A DNA stretch of 64,000 bases, from the NCBI GenBank assembly GCA_016713305.1, contig JADJPK010000005.1, positions 186,001 through 250,000 on the forward strand, written 5' to 3'. The notes beneath the pieces were generated by a model, which had not been told where the DNA came from, did no database searches, and worked only from the letters and a program-made list of their open reading frames with translations. How positions within the stretch are numbered: the first letter of the stretch is position 1; each line of letters begins with the position of its first letter. This DNA comes from Betaproteobacteria bacterium. Its GTDB lineage: Bacteria > Pseudomonadota > Gammaproteobacteria > Burkholderiales > Ga0077523. This document shows, piece by piece, positions 44,205 through 53,772 of this stretch. The position numbers were made by a program, and so were the translations under genes.

Positions 44205-44355
44205 GCGAAAGGCTCCCTTTACTGCACCCCGTGACGAGGCGCATACATTAGGCAAGCTTTATTATGAGCGCTAGAGTCGGCCTTGTTCAAGGCAGGCTTG
44301 CGCAAGCTCCCAGGGTTCCACTACACCCAGCCCATGCCCGCATCCGTCAGTCAGC

Positions 44356-46211
44356 CTACGCCTCCCGCACCAGCAACTGCGGATCCCAGATGCGATCCGC
44401 CAATTGGCGATACAGGCGCTGGCGTTCTTCGAGGTCGGCCTTCTTGAAGGTGGCCATGGCCCGAAAAGGGAGCTGGGCCTGCCGGATGTACTCCATGAAC
44501 CCGGGATTCCGCTCGTAGCACTGTTCGTGCAGCGATCGGGCGAGCAGATTCTGGGTCACGTAGTGCTGGCGCTTCTCCTCGTAGGTCAGGTCCCCGTAGC
44601 TGGCATTGAACGACTTGGGCAGGAGCAGCAACCCGCCGATGGTGTTCCGGGCGTACCAGAAGTCCGCCTCCGACTCGAACTCGTCGCGATGGCGGTCGTA
44701 GTGCGCGGCCCAGATGTGCTCGATCTCGAAGCGTCCGCGCCCGTCCACGAGGTAGTCGCTCGTCTGGCTGCGCATGCCGGATGCCGCCTCCAGGTGCGCG
44801 GTCATGCGAGCGAGCAGGACCTTTGATGTAGCGCCCGGACCACTGGTTGAGACCGAAGTCCGAAAGCCTCCCTGTGCCTCTCACTTGTCCCGTCGAAATC
44901 GCACCCCTGCTCCTCGAGCTTCTTGATCAGGACCGACACGAGTTCCCCGAGCGACTTGCCCCGGATGTCTCGAAGGATCGTGAACGCGGCGTACGACATC
45001 GCCGAGAAGGTCATGGTCAGGTAGTTCACGGCGCGGCGGGCAAGCAGGATGTCCAGGAAGATCGCGACCGCGCGAATCTTCCGGGTGACCACATCGGCCG
45101 GGTCGGTCTGCAGCAGGGGCGCGAGCAGCAGCGGGTACTGCAGCGTGAAGTTGAAGCACGCCACGTGGTACACCGGCTCCAGCCCTTCCACGGGCTTCAG
45201 GGACGCCTCACGGATGCGCTGGTACTGCCGCGTGTAAAACACGAAGTCCTGGCACACGAAGCGGAAGTAGTCGTCGTCCGTACGCAGGCCAAGCGCCTCC
45301 GCGTGCTGGGCGGCCCAGCGGTGGAACTCCGTCCCGATTCGCTCGAAGTCCTTGTTCTCGGAGCCGCTCTTGCGTTCCCGCACGCTCGTGGCGTAGCGGG
45401 CGCGCAGCCACGCCTTCACGGCATCCGTGTCCTCGTCCTTGCCGAGCTTGCGCAGCGCCTCGATCCGCTCCCGCCAGAGCCGTGCGGCCTCGTTGCGCTG
45501 GCCGATGTCCCGGATGTTGGCGAGCAGGTAGCCCTTGAGCATGTCCAGGGGCGATAGGGACAGGCCCCGGTCATTCATCGCCTCGAAGATCGTGTAGGCG
45601 TCCTCGTCCGACGCCGCGCGGATCTCGATGAGGTACACCTTCTCGGTCAGCCAGTCACAGAAGTAGGGCAGCGCGGCGTCGTCGATGTCGTCGCCGAGTT
45701 CCTGCAGCAGGTCGTCCAGGTCCTGGTAGCGGGCGACGATGTTCTGTACCGACTCCGAGGCATCGGTGGTGTCGGGGACCTCGCCGCCGAACAGCGCAGT
45801 CATGATCGTCCGGCGGTCCTCCACGGCGATGTTGAACGCGCGCTCGCCGAAACGTTCGGAGTAGATCAGGTCCTCCAGGTGGACCCGGTCGGGCCGCTGT
45901 CCCTGGCGGCGGTGCAGCAGCAGGAGCAGCAGGGTCAGCGTCGTCAGCCGCTGCTGGCCGTCCACGATGAACAGCTGGTTGTCCCGCTCGCTGAGGATGA
46001 TGGAGCCGAGAAAGTAGTTGCCGTACTGTGCGACTGCACCGCGCGGGTTCCCGGGCCGGTGCGACTGCAGGAAGTGCGAGGTCAGGTCGTCGACCAGTTC
46101 CTTCACCTGCTTGCGCTGCCAGCGATACTCCCGCTGGTAGTAGTCGATGCCGTAGCGCTTGCCCTTGAGGACTTCGCTGACGGTACGGGCCTTGCCGTCG
46201 ATGGTCTTCAT
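44356..46211 (-). CDS. DUF262-DUF1524 (GmrSD-like) nuclease (frameshifted)
   Basis: A GmrSD/SspE-type protein of about 617 residues. The DUF262 domain shows DYYQREYRWQRKQVKELVDD and LFIVDGQQRLTTLTLLLL, the (V/I)DGQQRxT nucleotide site. The DUF1524 HNH domain has FEIEHIWAAHYDRH and the spaced Asn residues of NTIGGLLLLPKSFNASYGD. Family members act as modification-dependent nucleases. Two breaks lie near 44852-44854 and 44822-44824; removing one base at each joins FGLRLNQWSGRYIKVLLARM. The start overlaps hsdS by 4 nt (ATGA). In the hsd locus it may defend against modified phage DNA that evades the type I enzyme. Confidence 0.8.
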
Positions 46212-47575
46212 GCGGTGACTCCCTCGGGCGCTTCGTGAGCCATCTGGACGGCACCGCGCACGTCGATCTGGCCGGTGACGCCGGCGGTGATGAGGGCGGA
46301 GCGGCGTTCACGGAGGAGCGCAATGGAACGCTCAGCATCTTGCTCGAGGGCATCCAGCTTTGCTCCCGCGACGTCAAGATAGTCAGCAATCGCAAGTTGC
46401 TCGTGGAGCGGCGGCCTCAGCATCACTGCGTTCCGAATCAGCGCTTGGCTAATGTTGGGGTCCTTCCTCGAACTCTCCGCGCCGATCATCCAGTACGGCC
46501 TGAAGAACTGAATGAATCGCCACACGTACCGGCTATCGAAATCCTCGTTCGGAAGCAAAGCGCACACGGCTTGATTAATGCATGACTCAAAGAGCAGCAA
46601 CGCGTTCTTGCCGATTGTTCCCTCTCCCCCATACATGGCGACGAGCACGCTGTTCTTCGGCAAGATCGCGCATGCGCTCGCATTGATGGCCGCTTCCGTA
46701 ATCGCTACTTCATACGTCGCCAACCGGTCGTTTCCAAGGTCAGTTGTGCGTATCCACGGATACCCACCTCGATCAGCATAGAACTCGTCCTGTCGGGCAG
46801 TGTCGGGCGTCCCACCGCTACTCGTCACGAACCACTTCTTGATTGTTCCGATCTCCCAGTGGTCCGGGACCTGTCCGACCCACGCCACGCCAGAGTCCTT
46901 CATCGGCACATCGGGATCAAGACCGCGGGTGACAGCTTGGGAGATGGTGGCCTGCCGCTTCTCGGTCAGCAGGGCAATGAGCTTCTCCTGCTCCGCGATC
47001 AGCGCATCGATCTTGGCGGTTTCGCGGTCGAGAAATCCCGCGATGAGTCGTTGTTCCGACGTCGGTGGAATGGTGATCAATGTATTCGCTAAGGGCTCCA
47101 AGTTGAGCGCACGAAACGTCGCGCCGCCTATGCTCGCCTCCCATTGAGAAACTGAGGGTAGCGCGCGAAGTGCCCAGAATACGAACCTCGCGACGTTCGG
47201 CGCTTCGACGGCTATCCGTGCGGTTCCCTGCGTGAGATTTGCCCCATCAAGCCACCCGGGAACGACCATGAGCTTTCCGAAACTGGGTCCGATCGAACAC
47301 ACGAGGTCGCCAGCGCGTACCAAGCTGCGTCGATACTCCTCAGCAATCTCTCGAGTCGTTCTAAGCAAAGCGTTTGGATCGGTGACGCCTTGCTCGTTGG
47401 TCATGTCAGCGGGTCGAATGTAAGGCACTCCGCCAGACGTATCCGGGCCGGCCTGAACAATGCCATAGGTGATCCGTCTCGTAGGATCAATCAGGTTTTT
47501 GAGTTTTCCGACTCGCCAGTGTTGCGGTATGACGCCGAGCCAGACTGCGCCGCTTTCCTTGTACGCCGGATACAT
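46208..47575 (-). CDS. hsdS: Type I restriction specificity subunit HsdS
   Basis: A 455-residue two-target-domain specificity subunit. Each half starts with the WxGxxPxHW motif (WLGVIPQHWRVGKLKN, then WVGQVPDHWEIGTIKK), and the helical spacer is IPPTSEQRLIAGFLDRETAK followed by IDALIAEQEKLIALLTEKRQ. The second half ends RRSALITAGVTGQIDVRG. It therefore recognises a bipartite site that cannot be read from sequence. The start is ATG 47575, 8 nt after the hsdM stop; the stop overlaps the DUF262 start. The coding sequence is visibly more AT-rich than the neighbourhood, as usual for hsdS genes exchanged between strains. Confidence 0.9.
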   Translation of the reverse strand: MYPAYKESGAVWLGVIPQHWRVGKLKNLIDPTRRITYGIVQAGPDTSGGVPYIRPADMTNEQGVTDPNALLRTTREIAEEYRRSLVRAGDLVCSIGPSFGKLMVVPGWLDGANLTQGTARIAVEAPNVARFVFWALRALPSVSQWEASIGGATFRALNLEPLANTLITIPPTSEQRLIAGFLDRETAKIDALIAEQEKLIALLTEKRQATISQAVTRGLDPDVPMKDSGVAWVGQVPDHWEIGTIKKWFVTSSGGTPDTARQDEFYADRGGYPWIRTTDLGNDRLATYEVAITEAAINASACAILPKNSVLVAMYGGEGTIGKNALLLFESCINQAVCALLPNEDFDSRYVWRFIQFFRPYWMIGAESSRKDPNISQALIRNAVMLRPPLHEQLAIADYLDVAGAKLDALEQDAERSIALLRERRSALITAGVTGQIDVRGAVQMAHEAPEGVTA

Positions 47576-47583
47576 CCCAAGTC

Positions 47584-49429
47584 TCACTCCGCCAACTCCC
47601 CCAACATCCCCACGATGCGCGCCGACACCGCCTTCAGCTCCTCGTCGATCGCCTCCAGACTCCGCGGCGGCTCGAACACGTAGAAGTGCCGGTTGAACGG
47701 AATCTCGTAGCCGACTTTGCTCTTCTCTTCGTCGATCCAGGCATCGGGCGCATGAGGCAGGACTTCGCGGGCGAAGTAGGCGGCGATGTCGTCCGACAGC
47801 GGCACGTTCTCGGTGTCGCGCAGCGCGCTGTCGGCGACGGGCTTGCCTTTCTGCTTGCCGCGTTCGGCCAGCACGACGTTGCCGGCTTCGTCGCGCAGGG
47901 GGCGTTCGACGGTGATGGTCGTGTAGCCGAAGTCCCGGGTGCGGAAGATGCGCGAGGTGGGCACGCGCTTGAGCCGGTCGCCTTCCGGCGCGGAGGGCGG
48001 GGATCGCCCTATGATGAGCGCCGGGGGCGGGGGGCTCGCCGATAGGCTGGCCCTTGGCGTCCAGCGCGGTGACCATCTCGGCCTCGACGAACCGGCCGAA
48101 CAAGCGGGTGACGGTGGCGATGTGGTCCTCGCTCAGCTCCTTACGCTTGGAGCCCAGGCTCTTGCGCATCTTCTGCCAGAAGCCGCTGGCGTCTATGAGT
48201 TGCACCTGCCCTTTCCGGTGTCCGGCTTCTGGTTGGACAGCACCCAGACGTAGGTGGCGATGCCGGTGTTGTAGAACATGTCGGTGGGCAGGCCGACGAT
48301 GGCTTCGACCAGATCGTTCTCCAGCATGTAGCGGCGAATCTCGCTCTCGCCGCTGCCGGCGCCGCCGGTGAACAGCGGCGAGCCGTTGAGCACGATGCCG
48401 AAGCGGCTGCCGCCATCGACGGCGGGGCGCATCTTGGAAATGAGATGCAGCAGGAACAGCATCGATCCGTCGCTCACCCGCGGCAGGCCGGGGCCGAACC
48501 GGCCGTCGAAGCCCTTCTTCTCGTGCTCGTCCCGGACAGCCTTCTCTACCTTCTTCCATTCCACGCCGAAGGGCGGGTTGGAAAGCATGTAGTCGAACCG
48601 GCGCTGCGGGTGGCCGTCGTCGCTCAGGGTGTTGCCGGCAACGATGTTGGCGACATCCTGGCCCTTGATGAGCATGTCCGCCTTGCAGATGGCGTAGGAC
48701 TCGTCGTTGAGTTCCTGCCCGTACAGGGTGAGCCGGGCCTGCGGGTTGTGCTCCAGCAGATATTCGCCCGCCACCGAGAGCATGCCGCCGGTGCCTGCAG
48801 TGGGGTCGTAGAGGGTGCGCACGACGGCATTGCCGGGTGAGAGCACGTCGTTGTCCTCGATGAACAGCAGGTTCACCATCAGCCGGATGACCTCGCGCGG
48901 GGTGAAGTGCTCCCCGGCGGTCTCGTTGCTGATTTCCGCGAACTTGCGGATCAGCTCCTCGAACACCTGCCCCATCTGGGCGTTGCTGACGGTGTCCGGG
49001 TGCAGGTCGATGTTGGCGAACTTCTCGGCGACCAGGTAGAGCAGGTTGGCCTTGGCCAGCCGCTCGATCTGCGTGTGGAAGTCGAAGCGCTCGAAGATGT
49101 CCCGGGCCGCGGGGGAGAAGCCCTGGAGGTAGGCGTACAGGTTCTGCCGGATGTGGTCCTGGTCGCCCAGAAGCTTGCCGAGGTCGAGAGGACTCGTGTT
49201 GTAGAAGCTCTGACCGGCCTTGCGCAGCAGGAAAGGGTCCGGGTTCAGGCCGGCGCGGGTCTTGGCCTGACTCGGCCAGCACGGCAGGCTTGGTGGACTC
49301 CAGCACGCAGTCCAGCCGGCGCAGCACGGTGAAGGGGAGAATGACCTTGCCGTACTCGGATTGTTTGTAGTCGCCGCGCAGGAGGTCGGCGACGGACCAG
49401 ATGAAGGAAGAGAGCGCTTGGTGATTCAT
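47584..49429 (-). CDS. hsdM: Type I DNA methyltransferase HsdM (frameshifted)
   Basis: The N6-adenine methyltransferase subunit, about 614 residues. The SAM site TLYDPTAGTGGML and catalytic YMLSNPPFGVEW are in the middle frame, with EHFTPREVIRLMV upstream. Three breaks are visible near 49268-49271, 48192-48200 and 47980-47988. Repair at each joins the N-terminus (MNHQALSSFIWSVADLLRGD), the catalytic core and the C-terminus (TSRIFRTRDFGYTTITVERP). The frame changes are net one base extra. The ATG overlaps the NYN gene by 4 nt. Because genes elsewhere in the window also show indels, errors are as likely as decay. Confidence 0.8.
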
Positions 49430-50214
49430 TCTTCGTTGGTTGTCTGGCCAGCCGGCTCAGCTCCGTTCGCGGACTCCATGGCCGGAGCAGCCACTGCCAC
49501 CGTCCAGTGACCGCCTGGCTCCTGTCGCAGGTCGAGGAGGTCGTAGGTCTTGAGCATGCTGACGAGACCCGCGTGGCCGTATGTCTGGGGCGAAAAAGAT
49601 GGGTCTGTACGGCGTAGGTATGGGCCTAATCCTCCCACGTGCACCCGGCCATCGGGGGAGTCGGCGGCGAGAAGCCTGACGGCGCTGACCACGGACTTCG
49701 GGCGAAGTCTCGGTCTTGCAGCGGACTGTCCCTTGGCGGAAGGTGGCGATGCTTCCGCCAGGAGGGGGGATGGCGGAGGCGACCACTGGAAAAACTGGTC
49801 GCTCGCATTGCGCAGCGCCTCGGGCGTCTTGGCTTCTCCGATGACGTGAACCGTGGCGCCTCGTTCCCCGAGGTTGCGGCACAGGCCGGCAAAGTCGGAG
49901 TCGCTGGTCACAAGGCAAAAGGTGTCGGCGCGTTGGTCAAACAGTGCTTCGATGGCGTCGATGGCCAGAGCGATGTCTGAGGTGTTCTTGCCGGCTGCAT
50001 ACGAATACTGCAAGGAAGGGGTGAAGGCCTGTTGCACCAGGACAGTCTGCCATTTGTTGGCAAGCGCGCTGTACCCACCAAACCCGCGGCGAAGTACGAC
50101 GCGTCCGAATTGGGCGGCCACCCGCAGCGCATACTCCAGGATGTCCGGGTCTGTATTTTCGCAGTCGACCAGTACCGCAACTCTTGTGTCGAGGTCTGAG
50201 ATTTGTGGCTGCAA
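49426..50214 (-). CDS. NYN-domain nuclease with C-terminal OST-HTH/LOTUS domain
   Basis: A 262-residue LabA/DUF88-type protein. The NYN (PIN-like) nuclease residues are Asp17 in VLVDCEN, Asp80 in KNTSDIALAIDA, and Asp105/Asp107 in VTSDSDFAGLC. The C-terminal region (about 168-235) is an OST-HTH domain: SVVSAVRLLAADSP then RVHVGGLGPYL and GHAGLVSMLKTYDLLDL. Such proteins are predicted RNA nucleases. The start is TTG 50214 with a strong GGGAGG five bases upstream; the stop overlaps hsdM by 4 nt, making it the first gene of the defence operon. It would be an unusual partner for a type I system. Confidence 0.82.
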   Translation of the reverse strand: MQPQISDLDTRVAVLVDCENTDPDILEYALRVAAQFGRVVLRRGFGGYSALANKWQTVLVQQAFTPSLQYSYAAGKNTSDIALAIDAIEALFDQRADTFCLVTSDSDFAGLCRNLGERGATVHVIGEAKTPEALRNASDQFFQWSPPPSPLLAEASPPSAKGQSAARPRLRPKSVVSAVRLLAADSPDGRVHVGGLGPYLRRTDPSFSPQTYGHAGLVSMLKTYDLLDLRQEPGGHWTVAVAAPAMESANGAEPAGQTTNEE

Positions 50215-50628
50215 CTTGCCTCCCTGCCGTGCGGACTGATGTGCTGAGCGTCTAATGCGGCGCCATTTCGCTACAAAACATCCACCCGTCGATATTAGTG
50301 AGTTTCTTCCAACGGTTGTGCTCGACAGATCTGCCGGATCGCTCTGCTGCCGGAATTCTCGCCTGGCAACTCAAGAAAGTGACTGTTCCACTCAGAATGT
50401 AGCGAAGGCGAAGAAGAAGATCTTCATCGGGTTTGCGTTCTGTTGGGGGTGGCCGCAGCGCGTCGGCGAGTCTTGCCAGCCCGGAGGCGCCGAAAGGCAC
50501 CCGTGACGGGGCTGCTTGTCAAGGCGGCCGGCTCAGTGCGAAAACGATTTTCTGATCTGAAGCAAGCAGCAATAGGTGCTTTGCCTCTCCTATAATCCGG
50601 CGCTTTCCGATCTTCCCTCGAGGTAGCC
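50215..50628. other. Intergenic region with the cytochrome c promoter
   Basis: About 414 bp between the defence island and the cytochrome c gene, divergent on both sides. A consensus -10 TATAAT lies at 50591-50596 for the cytochrome. The strong GGGAGG for the NYN protein lies next to 50214. Short open frames here lack recognisable domains. It is one edge of the putative acquired island; I see no tRNA gene or direct repeat marking an integration site. Confidence 0.5.
50591..50596 (+). promoter_or_regulatory. -10 element of the cytochrome c gene
   Basis: A perfect TATAAT 33 nt before the ATG at 50629, a rare match in this GC-rich sequence. No good -35 lies 17 bp upstream, so an activator may be required. 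Confidence 0.5.
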
Positions 50629-51180
50629 ATGGCCGAAGAACTTCGCGCCGAATCGCACGAGTCGGCAATCAAGAATCCGCAGCAGCTCGTGGTGGTCGTG
50701 ATGCTCGCCTTTGCGATCCCGATCGCCATCATCGTCCTGGTCTCGCAGTTCGTCATGGGCGGTCTCAGGACCGCTCCCAGCGATGCCGGCCAGTCGGCGG
50801 AGGCGATCGGAAAGCGCATTCAACCGGTGGGTGAAATCGTGATGGCAGGCGGATCCGCGCCTGCCGCGGCACCTGCAGCCGCAGTAGCAGCCCCCGCACC
50901 CGCTCCCTCGGCTGCCCCCGCCCCCGCCGCGGCGGCGAAGCAGGACGGCAAGGCCGTGTACGACAAGGTCTGCGCGGTCTGTCACGGGGCCGGTATCGCG
51001 GGCGCGCCGAAAGCGGGCGACAAGGCGGCGTGGGGACCCCGCATCGGCCAGGGCAAGAACGTCCTGTACGAGCACGCGATCAAGGGCATCCGCGCCATGC
51101 CGGCAAAGGGCGGCAATGCTGCGCTGTCCGACGATGAAGTGAAGGCCGCGGTCGATGCCATGACCGCGATGGTCAAGTAG
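50629..51180 (+). CDS. Membrane-anchored cytochrome c (c5-like)
   Basis: A 183-residue protein with one N-terminal helix (VVVVMLAFAIPIAIIVLVSQ, about 20-42), an Ala/Pro-rich linker (about 75-105) and a C-terminal cytochrome c domain with haem site VCAVCHGAG and a likely Met ligand in AMPAKGG. The lack of a cleavage site after the helix suggests it stays anchored. The domain resembles cytochrome c5/c4-type carriers. The start is ATG 50629 with a GAGG upstream. It probably carries electrons to a terminal oxidase. Confidence 0.85.
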   Translation: MAEELRAESHESAIKNPQQLVVVVMLAFAIPIAIIVLVSQFVMGGLRTAPSDAGQSAEAIGKRIQPVGEIVMAGGSAPAAAPAAAVAAPAPAPSAAPAPAAAAKQDGKAVYDKVCAVCHGAGIAGAPKAGDKAAWGPRIGQGKNVLYEHAIKGIRAMPAKGGNAALSDDEVKAAVDAMTAMVK

Positions 51181-51285
51181 CAGCGCGCATTGGCGATTTC
51201 TCCTGCGTGACGGGCGTGCCGTCGGCCCGCCCGTCGGGAAGGCGAGGCGGTCAGGTGCCTTGCCTGCCTCCCTTCTGAAGAACCC

Positions 51286-52097
51286 ATGAGCACCTTCGTC
51301 GTCGGTGATCTCCAGGGCTGCCTCGATCCGCTCGTCCGGCTGCTCGACCACTGTGGCTTCGACGCGGCGCGGGATCGTCTCTGGTGCGTGGGTGACCTCG
51401 TCAATCGAGGGCCCGACTCTCTCGGAATTCTTCGCTTCGTTCGTGGACTTGGCGATCGCGCCACCGTCGTGCTCGGCAACCACGATCTGCACCTTCTGGT
51501 CGCCGGCGGGGGCACGCCCCGCTGCATCGAGGCGACACCTTCCAGGATGTCCTGGCGGCACCGGACAGGGACGAATTGCTCGACTGGCTGCGGCACCGTC
51601 CCTTGTTCCACGTCGAAGGACCGTGGGCGCTGGTCCATGCAGGACTGCTGCCGCAGTGGACCGTGGAGAAGGCCCGCGCCCTGGCGGCGGAAGCCGAGGC
51701 CCTGCTCCAGTCGGACAGGTGCGACGAATTCCTGCGCTCGATGTACGGCAACAAGCCCGATCGCTGGGACGATGACCTTCAGGGATGGGATCGCGCCCGT
51801 GTGATCGTCAATGCGATGACGCGTCTGCGCGTCTGCACGCCGCAAGGCGTCATGGAGTTCCGCCACAAGGGCGAACTCGAGGACATCCCCCCGGGCTATC
51901 TGCCCTGGTACGAAGTGCCGGGCCGGTGCAGCCGGACGCACACGCTTCTCTTCGGCCACTGGTCCGCGCTGGGTTACCGGATCGGTCCGGATTACGTCGC
52001 GCTCGACAGCGGGTGCCTCTGGGGACGCAGTCTTACGGCGTTGCGGCTGGAAGACCGCCGGGCGTTCCACGTCGCCTGCCGGGCGGAGGCAGATTGA
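51286..52097 (+). CDS. apaH: Symmetrical bis(5'-nucleosyl)-tetraphosphatase ApaH (frameshifted)
   Basis: Calcineurin-type phosphoesterase that hydrolyses Ap4A to ADP; about 270 residues. Metal motifs GDLQGC, GDLVNRGPDS and GNHDLHLL are in the first frame. The second frame resumes at LHRGDTFQDVL and runs through VHAGLLPQWT and FGHWSALGY to the stop at 52097. One G missing from the run at 51508-51512 restores the family sequence, so an error is likely. Its last 65 nt overlap the 3' end of the convergent olsA-type gene. Confidence 0.82.
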
Positions 52098-52839
52098 GGG
52101 CTTCTGCAATTCGCGCAGAGCAGAACTCGGCGAGATCGCGGCGATGCTTGCCCTGCGCGTGTACCGGCTCGAGCACGTGCAGTTCCACGACGATTTCCGG
52201 CTGCGAGGCGAGCAGGACCGTGGATTCCCAGAGGGACCGGTCGCCGGCGTAGGCCGCCTTGTCGTTCGGGCGTCCGTCCGGATACCGATAGCCCAGCGCC
52301 AGCGGAAGCGCGTACCCGCCGGACTGCACGAGCGGCTGCAACAGCGAGCCGTGGAACGGCTTCACCTCGGTTCCGTCCGTGGTCGTGCCTTCCGGGAACA
52401 CCGCCATGGCCTGGCCCTCCGTCAGTGCCGTTTCCAGTGCCGAGTTGACGCGGGAGGTGTCGTGACGGCGGGCACGTTGCACGAAGACCGTTCCCTGTTT
52501 CGCCACCAGCCATCCGACCAGCGGCCAGCCGCGGATCTCCGACTTGGCGACGAACAGGCATTCGATGTGGCTGCGGATGACGAAGATGTCCAGCCACGAC
52601 ACGTGATTGGACAGCACCAGCAGGGGCCTCGCCTTCACAGGCGCGGCGATTCCAAGATGCCGGAGGCGCACGTGCAGGATCGCGAGGATCCGCCGGGACC
52701 ACCAGCGAAAGCAGGCCGCGCGGCCACGCCTTCCCAGCCACGGAAAGACCGCGCCGCTCAGAAAGAGTCCGACCGCGACGTGCGTCGCCAGCAGCGCGAT
52801 GCGGGTGTTGCGAACGAGTGCGCTATTCGATGGGGGCAT
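52033..52839 (-). CDS. 1-acylglycerol-3-phosphate O-acyltransferase family protein, OlsA-like
   Basis: A 268-residue PlsC-family acyltransferase with an N-terminal helix (LLATHVAVGLFLSGAVFPWL). The catalytic motif is SNHVSWLD (HxxxxD) and the acceptor motifs include AVFPEGTTTDGT (FPEGT) and LALGYRYPDG. Placed next to an OlsB-like gene that overlaps it by 17 nt, it is likely OlsA, which adds the second acyl chain to lyso-ornithine lipid, although a housekeeping PlsC role cannot be excluded. It ends convergent with apaH. Confidence 0.78.
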   Translation of the reverse strand: MPPSNSALVRNTRIALLATHVAVGLFLSGAVFPWLGRRGRAACFRWWSRRILAILHVRLRHLGIAAPVKARPLLVLSNHVSWLDIFVIRSHIECLFVAKSEIRGWPLVGWLVAKQGTVFVQRARRHDTSRVNSALETALTEGQAMAVFPEGTTTDGTEVKPFHGSLLQPLVQSGGYALPLALGYRYPDGRPNDKAAYAGDRSLWESTVLLASQPEIVVELHVLEPVHAQGKHRRDLAEFCSARIAEALNLPPPGRRRGTPGGLPAATP

Positions 52840-53587
52840 GCTTCATGAAGTGCCGCGCGTACCGGACATCCATCCGGGACAGAGGCAACAGCATGAGCAG
52901 ATCCGCCACGTTGAAATCCGGATCCCACGCCGGCTCGCCGCAGACCCAGGCGCCGCAGCGCAGGTATCCGCGCAGCAACGGAGGAACGGCGACGGCGCGC
53001 CCACCGTCCAGACGGTCCAGCGGAAGGGCGCAGCGCGGAAACACGCGGTACTCGATCGGACTCAGGCTGGTGTCCTGGAGCCGATTGTAAAGACTCGCCG
53101 CCGAGTGTCCACCGTCGGCCATGCTCACGGAAGCGCAGCCGACGAGGTACTCGTAGCGTTGCGACGTCATGTAGCGGGCGATCCCGGACCACAGCAGCGC
53201 GAGCGTCGCGCCGTTGCGATAGTCGGGGTGGACGCACGAACGGCCGATCTCCACGGTGCGATCGCGCAGATGCGAAAGACGGGTCAGATCGAACTCCTCG
53301 TCCGCATAGAAGCCACCCAGGCGCCGCGCCTGCGCGCCCGGAAGAATCCGGTACGTTCCCACCGTCTCGCCGGAACGTTCGTCGCGCACCACCAGGTGCT
53401 CGCAGTGTGCATCGAACAGGTCGCGGTCCACGCCCGGCTCGTTCGAGGACAGCCGCGCCCCGAGTTCGTCCGCGAATACCCGCCAGCGGAGCCTCTGGGC
53501 CTCGCGAATCTGCCCGGGTGTGCGGGCAAGGCCCACGGTCAGCGGCGCAGTCCTGCCGCCGACGCGGCGTTCTTCCAGTCCAAGCAT
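52823..53587 (-). CDS. olsB: OlsB-like ornithine N-acyltransferase (GNAT fold)
   Basis: A 254-residue acyltransferase of the hemolysin/OlsB family, which N-acylates ornithine with a 3-hydroxyacyl-ACP to make lyso-ornithine lipid. The GNAT blocks are AQRLRWRVFADELGARL, HLVVRDERSGETVGTYRIL and VEIGRSCVHPDYRNG (the family signature). The start is ATG 53587. The overlap with the OlsA-like gene supports the assignment, and tandem 11-bp repeats typical of PhoB sites sit upstream, consistent with ornithine lipid production under phosphate limitation. Confidence 0.8.
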   Translation of the reverse strand: MLGLEERRVGGRTAPLTVGLARTPGQIREAQRLRWRVFADELGARLSSNEPGVDRDLFDAHCEHLVVRDERSGETVGTYRILPGAQARRLGGFYADEEFDLTRLSHLRDRTVEIGRSCVHPDYRNGATLALLWSGIARYMTSQRYEYLVGCASVSMADGGHSAASLYNRLQDTSLSPIEYRVFPRCALPLDRLDGGRAVAVPPLLRGYLRCGAWVCGEPAWDPDFNVADLLMLLPLSRMDVRYARHFMKHAPIE

Positions 53588-53617
53588 GGAATCCTCTCGG
53601 AGAGTCGAGAAGATTCC

Positions 53618-53675
53618 AGCATAGGAAAGGGCAGTGACGCGTCGGTTACGCGATGGTTACGCGACCGTTAAGGAA
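53618..53675 (-). promoter_or_regulatory. PhoB-box-like tandem repeats and -10 of olsB
   Basis: Reading the minus strand there are four 11-bp units: TTCCTTAACGG, TCGCGTAACCA, TCGCGTAACCG and ACGCGTCACTG (53675 down to 53632). Their core is CGTAAC or CGTCAC at 11-bp spacing, as PhoB sites have TGTCA or TGTAA at 11-bp intervals. A -10 TATGCT (53623-53618) begins 8 nt after the last unit and 31 nt before the olsB ATG. The match is by spacing and core, not to the full E. coli consensus. Confidence 0.5.
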
Positions 53676-53772
53676 GGTCCGGTCACGGAATGCGGGATCG
53701 ACGTGCGCGCTTGCGTGCATCCATCGAGTCATCGTTCCGTCGCGGCGGACGCCGGGCGGAGATCCGAAGCCA

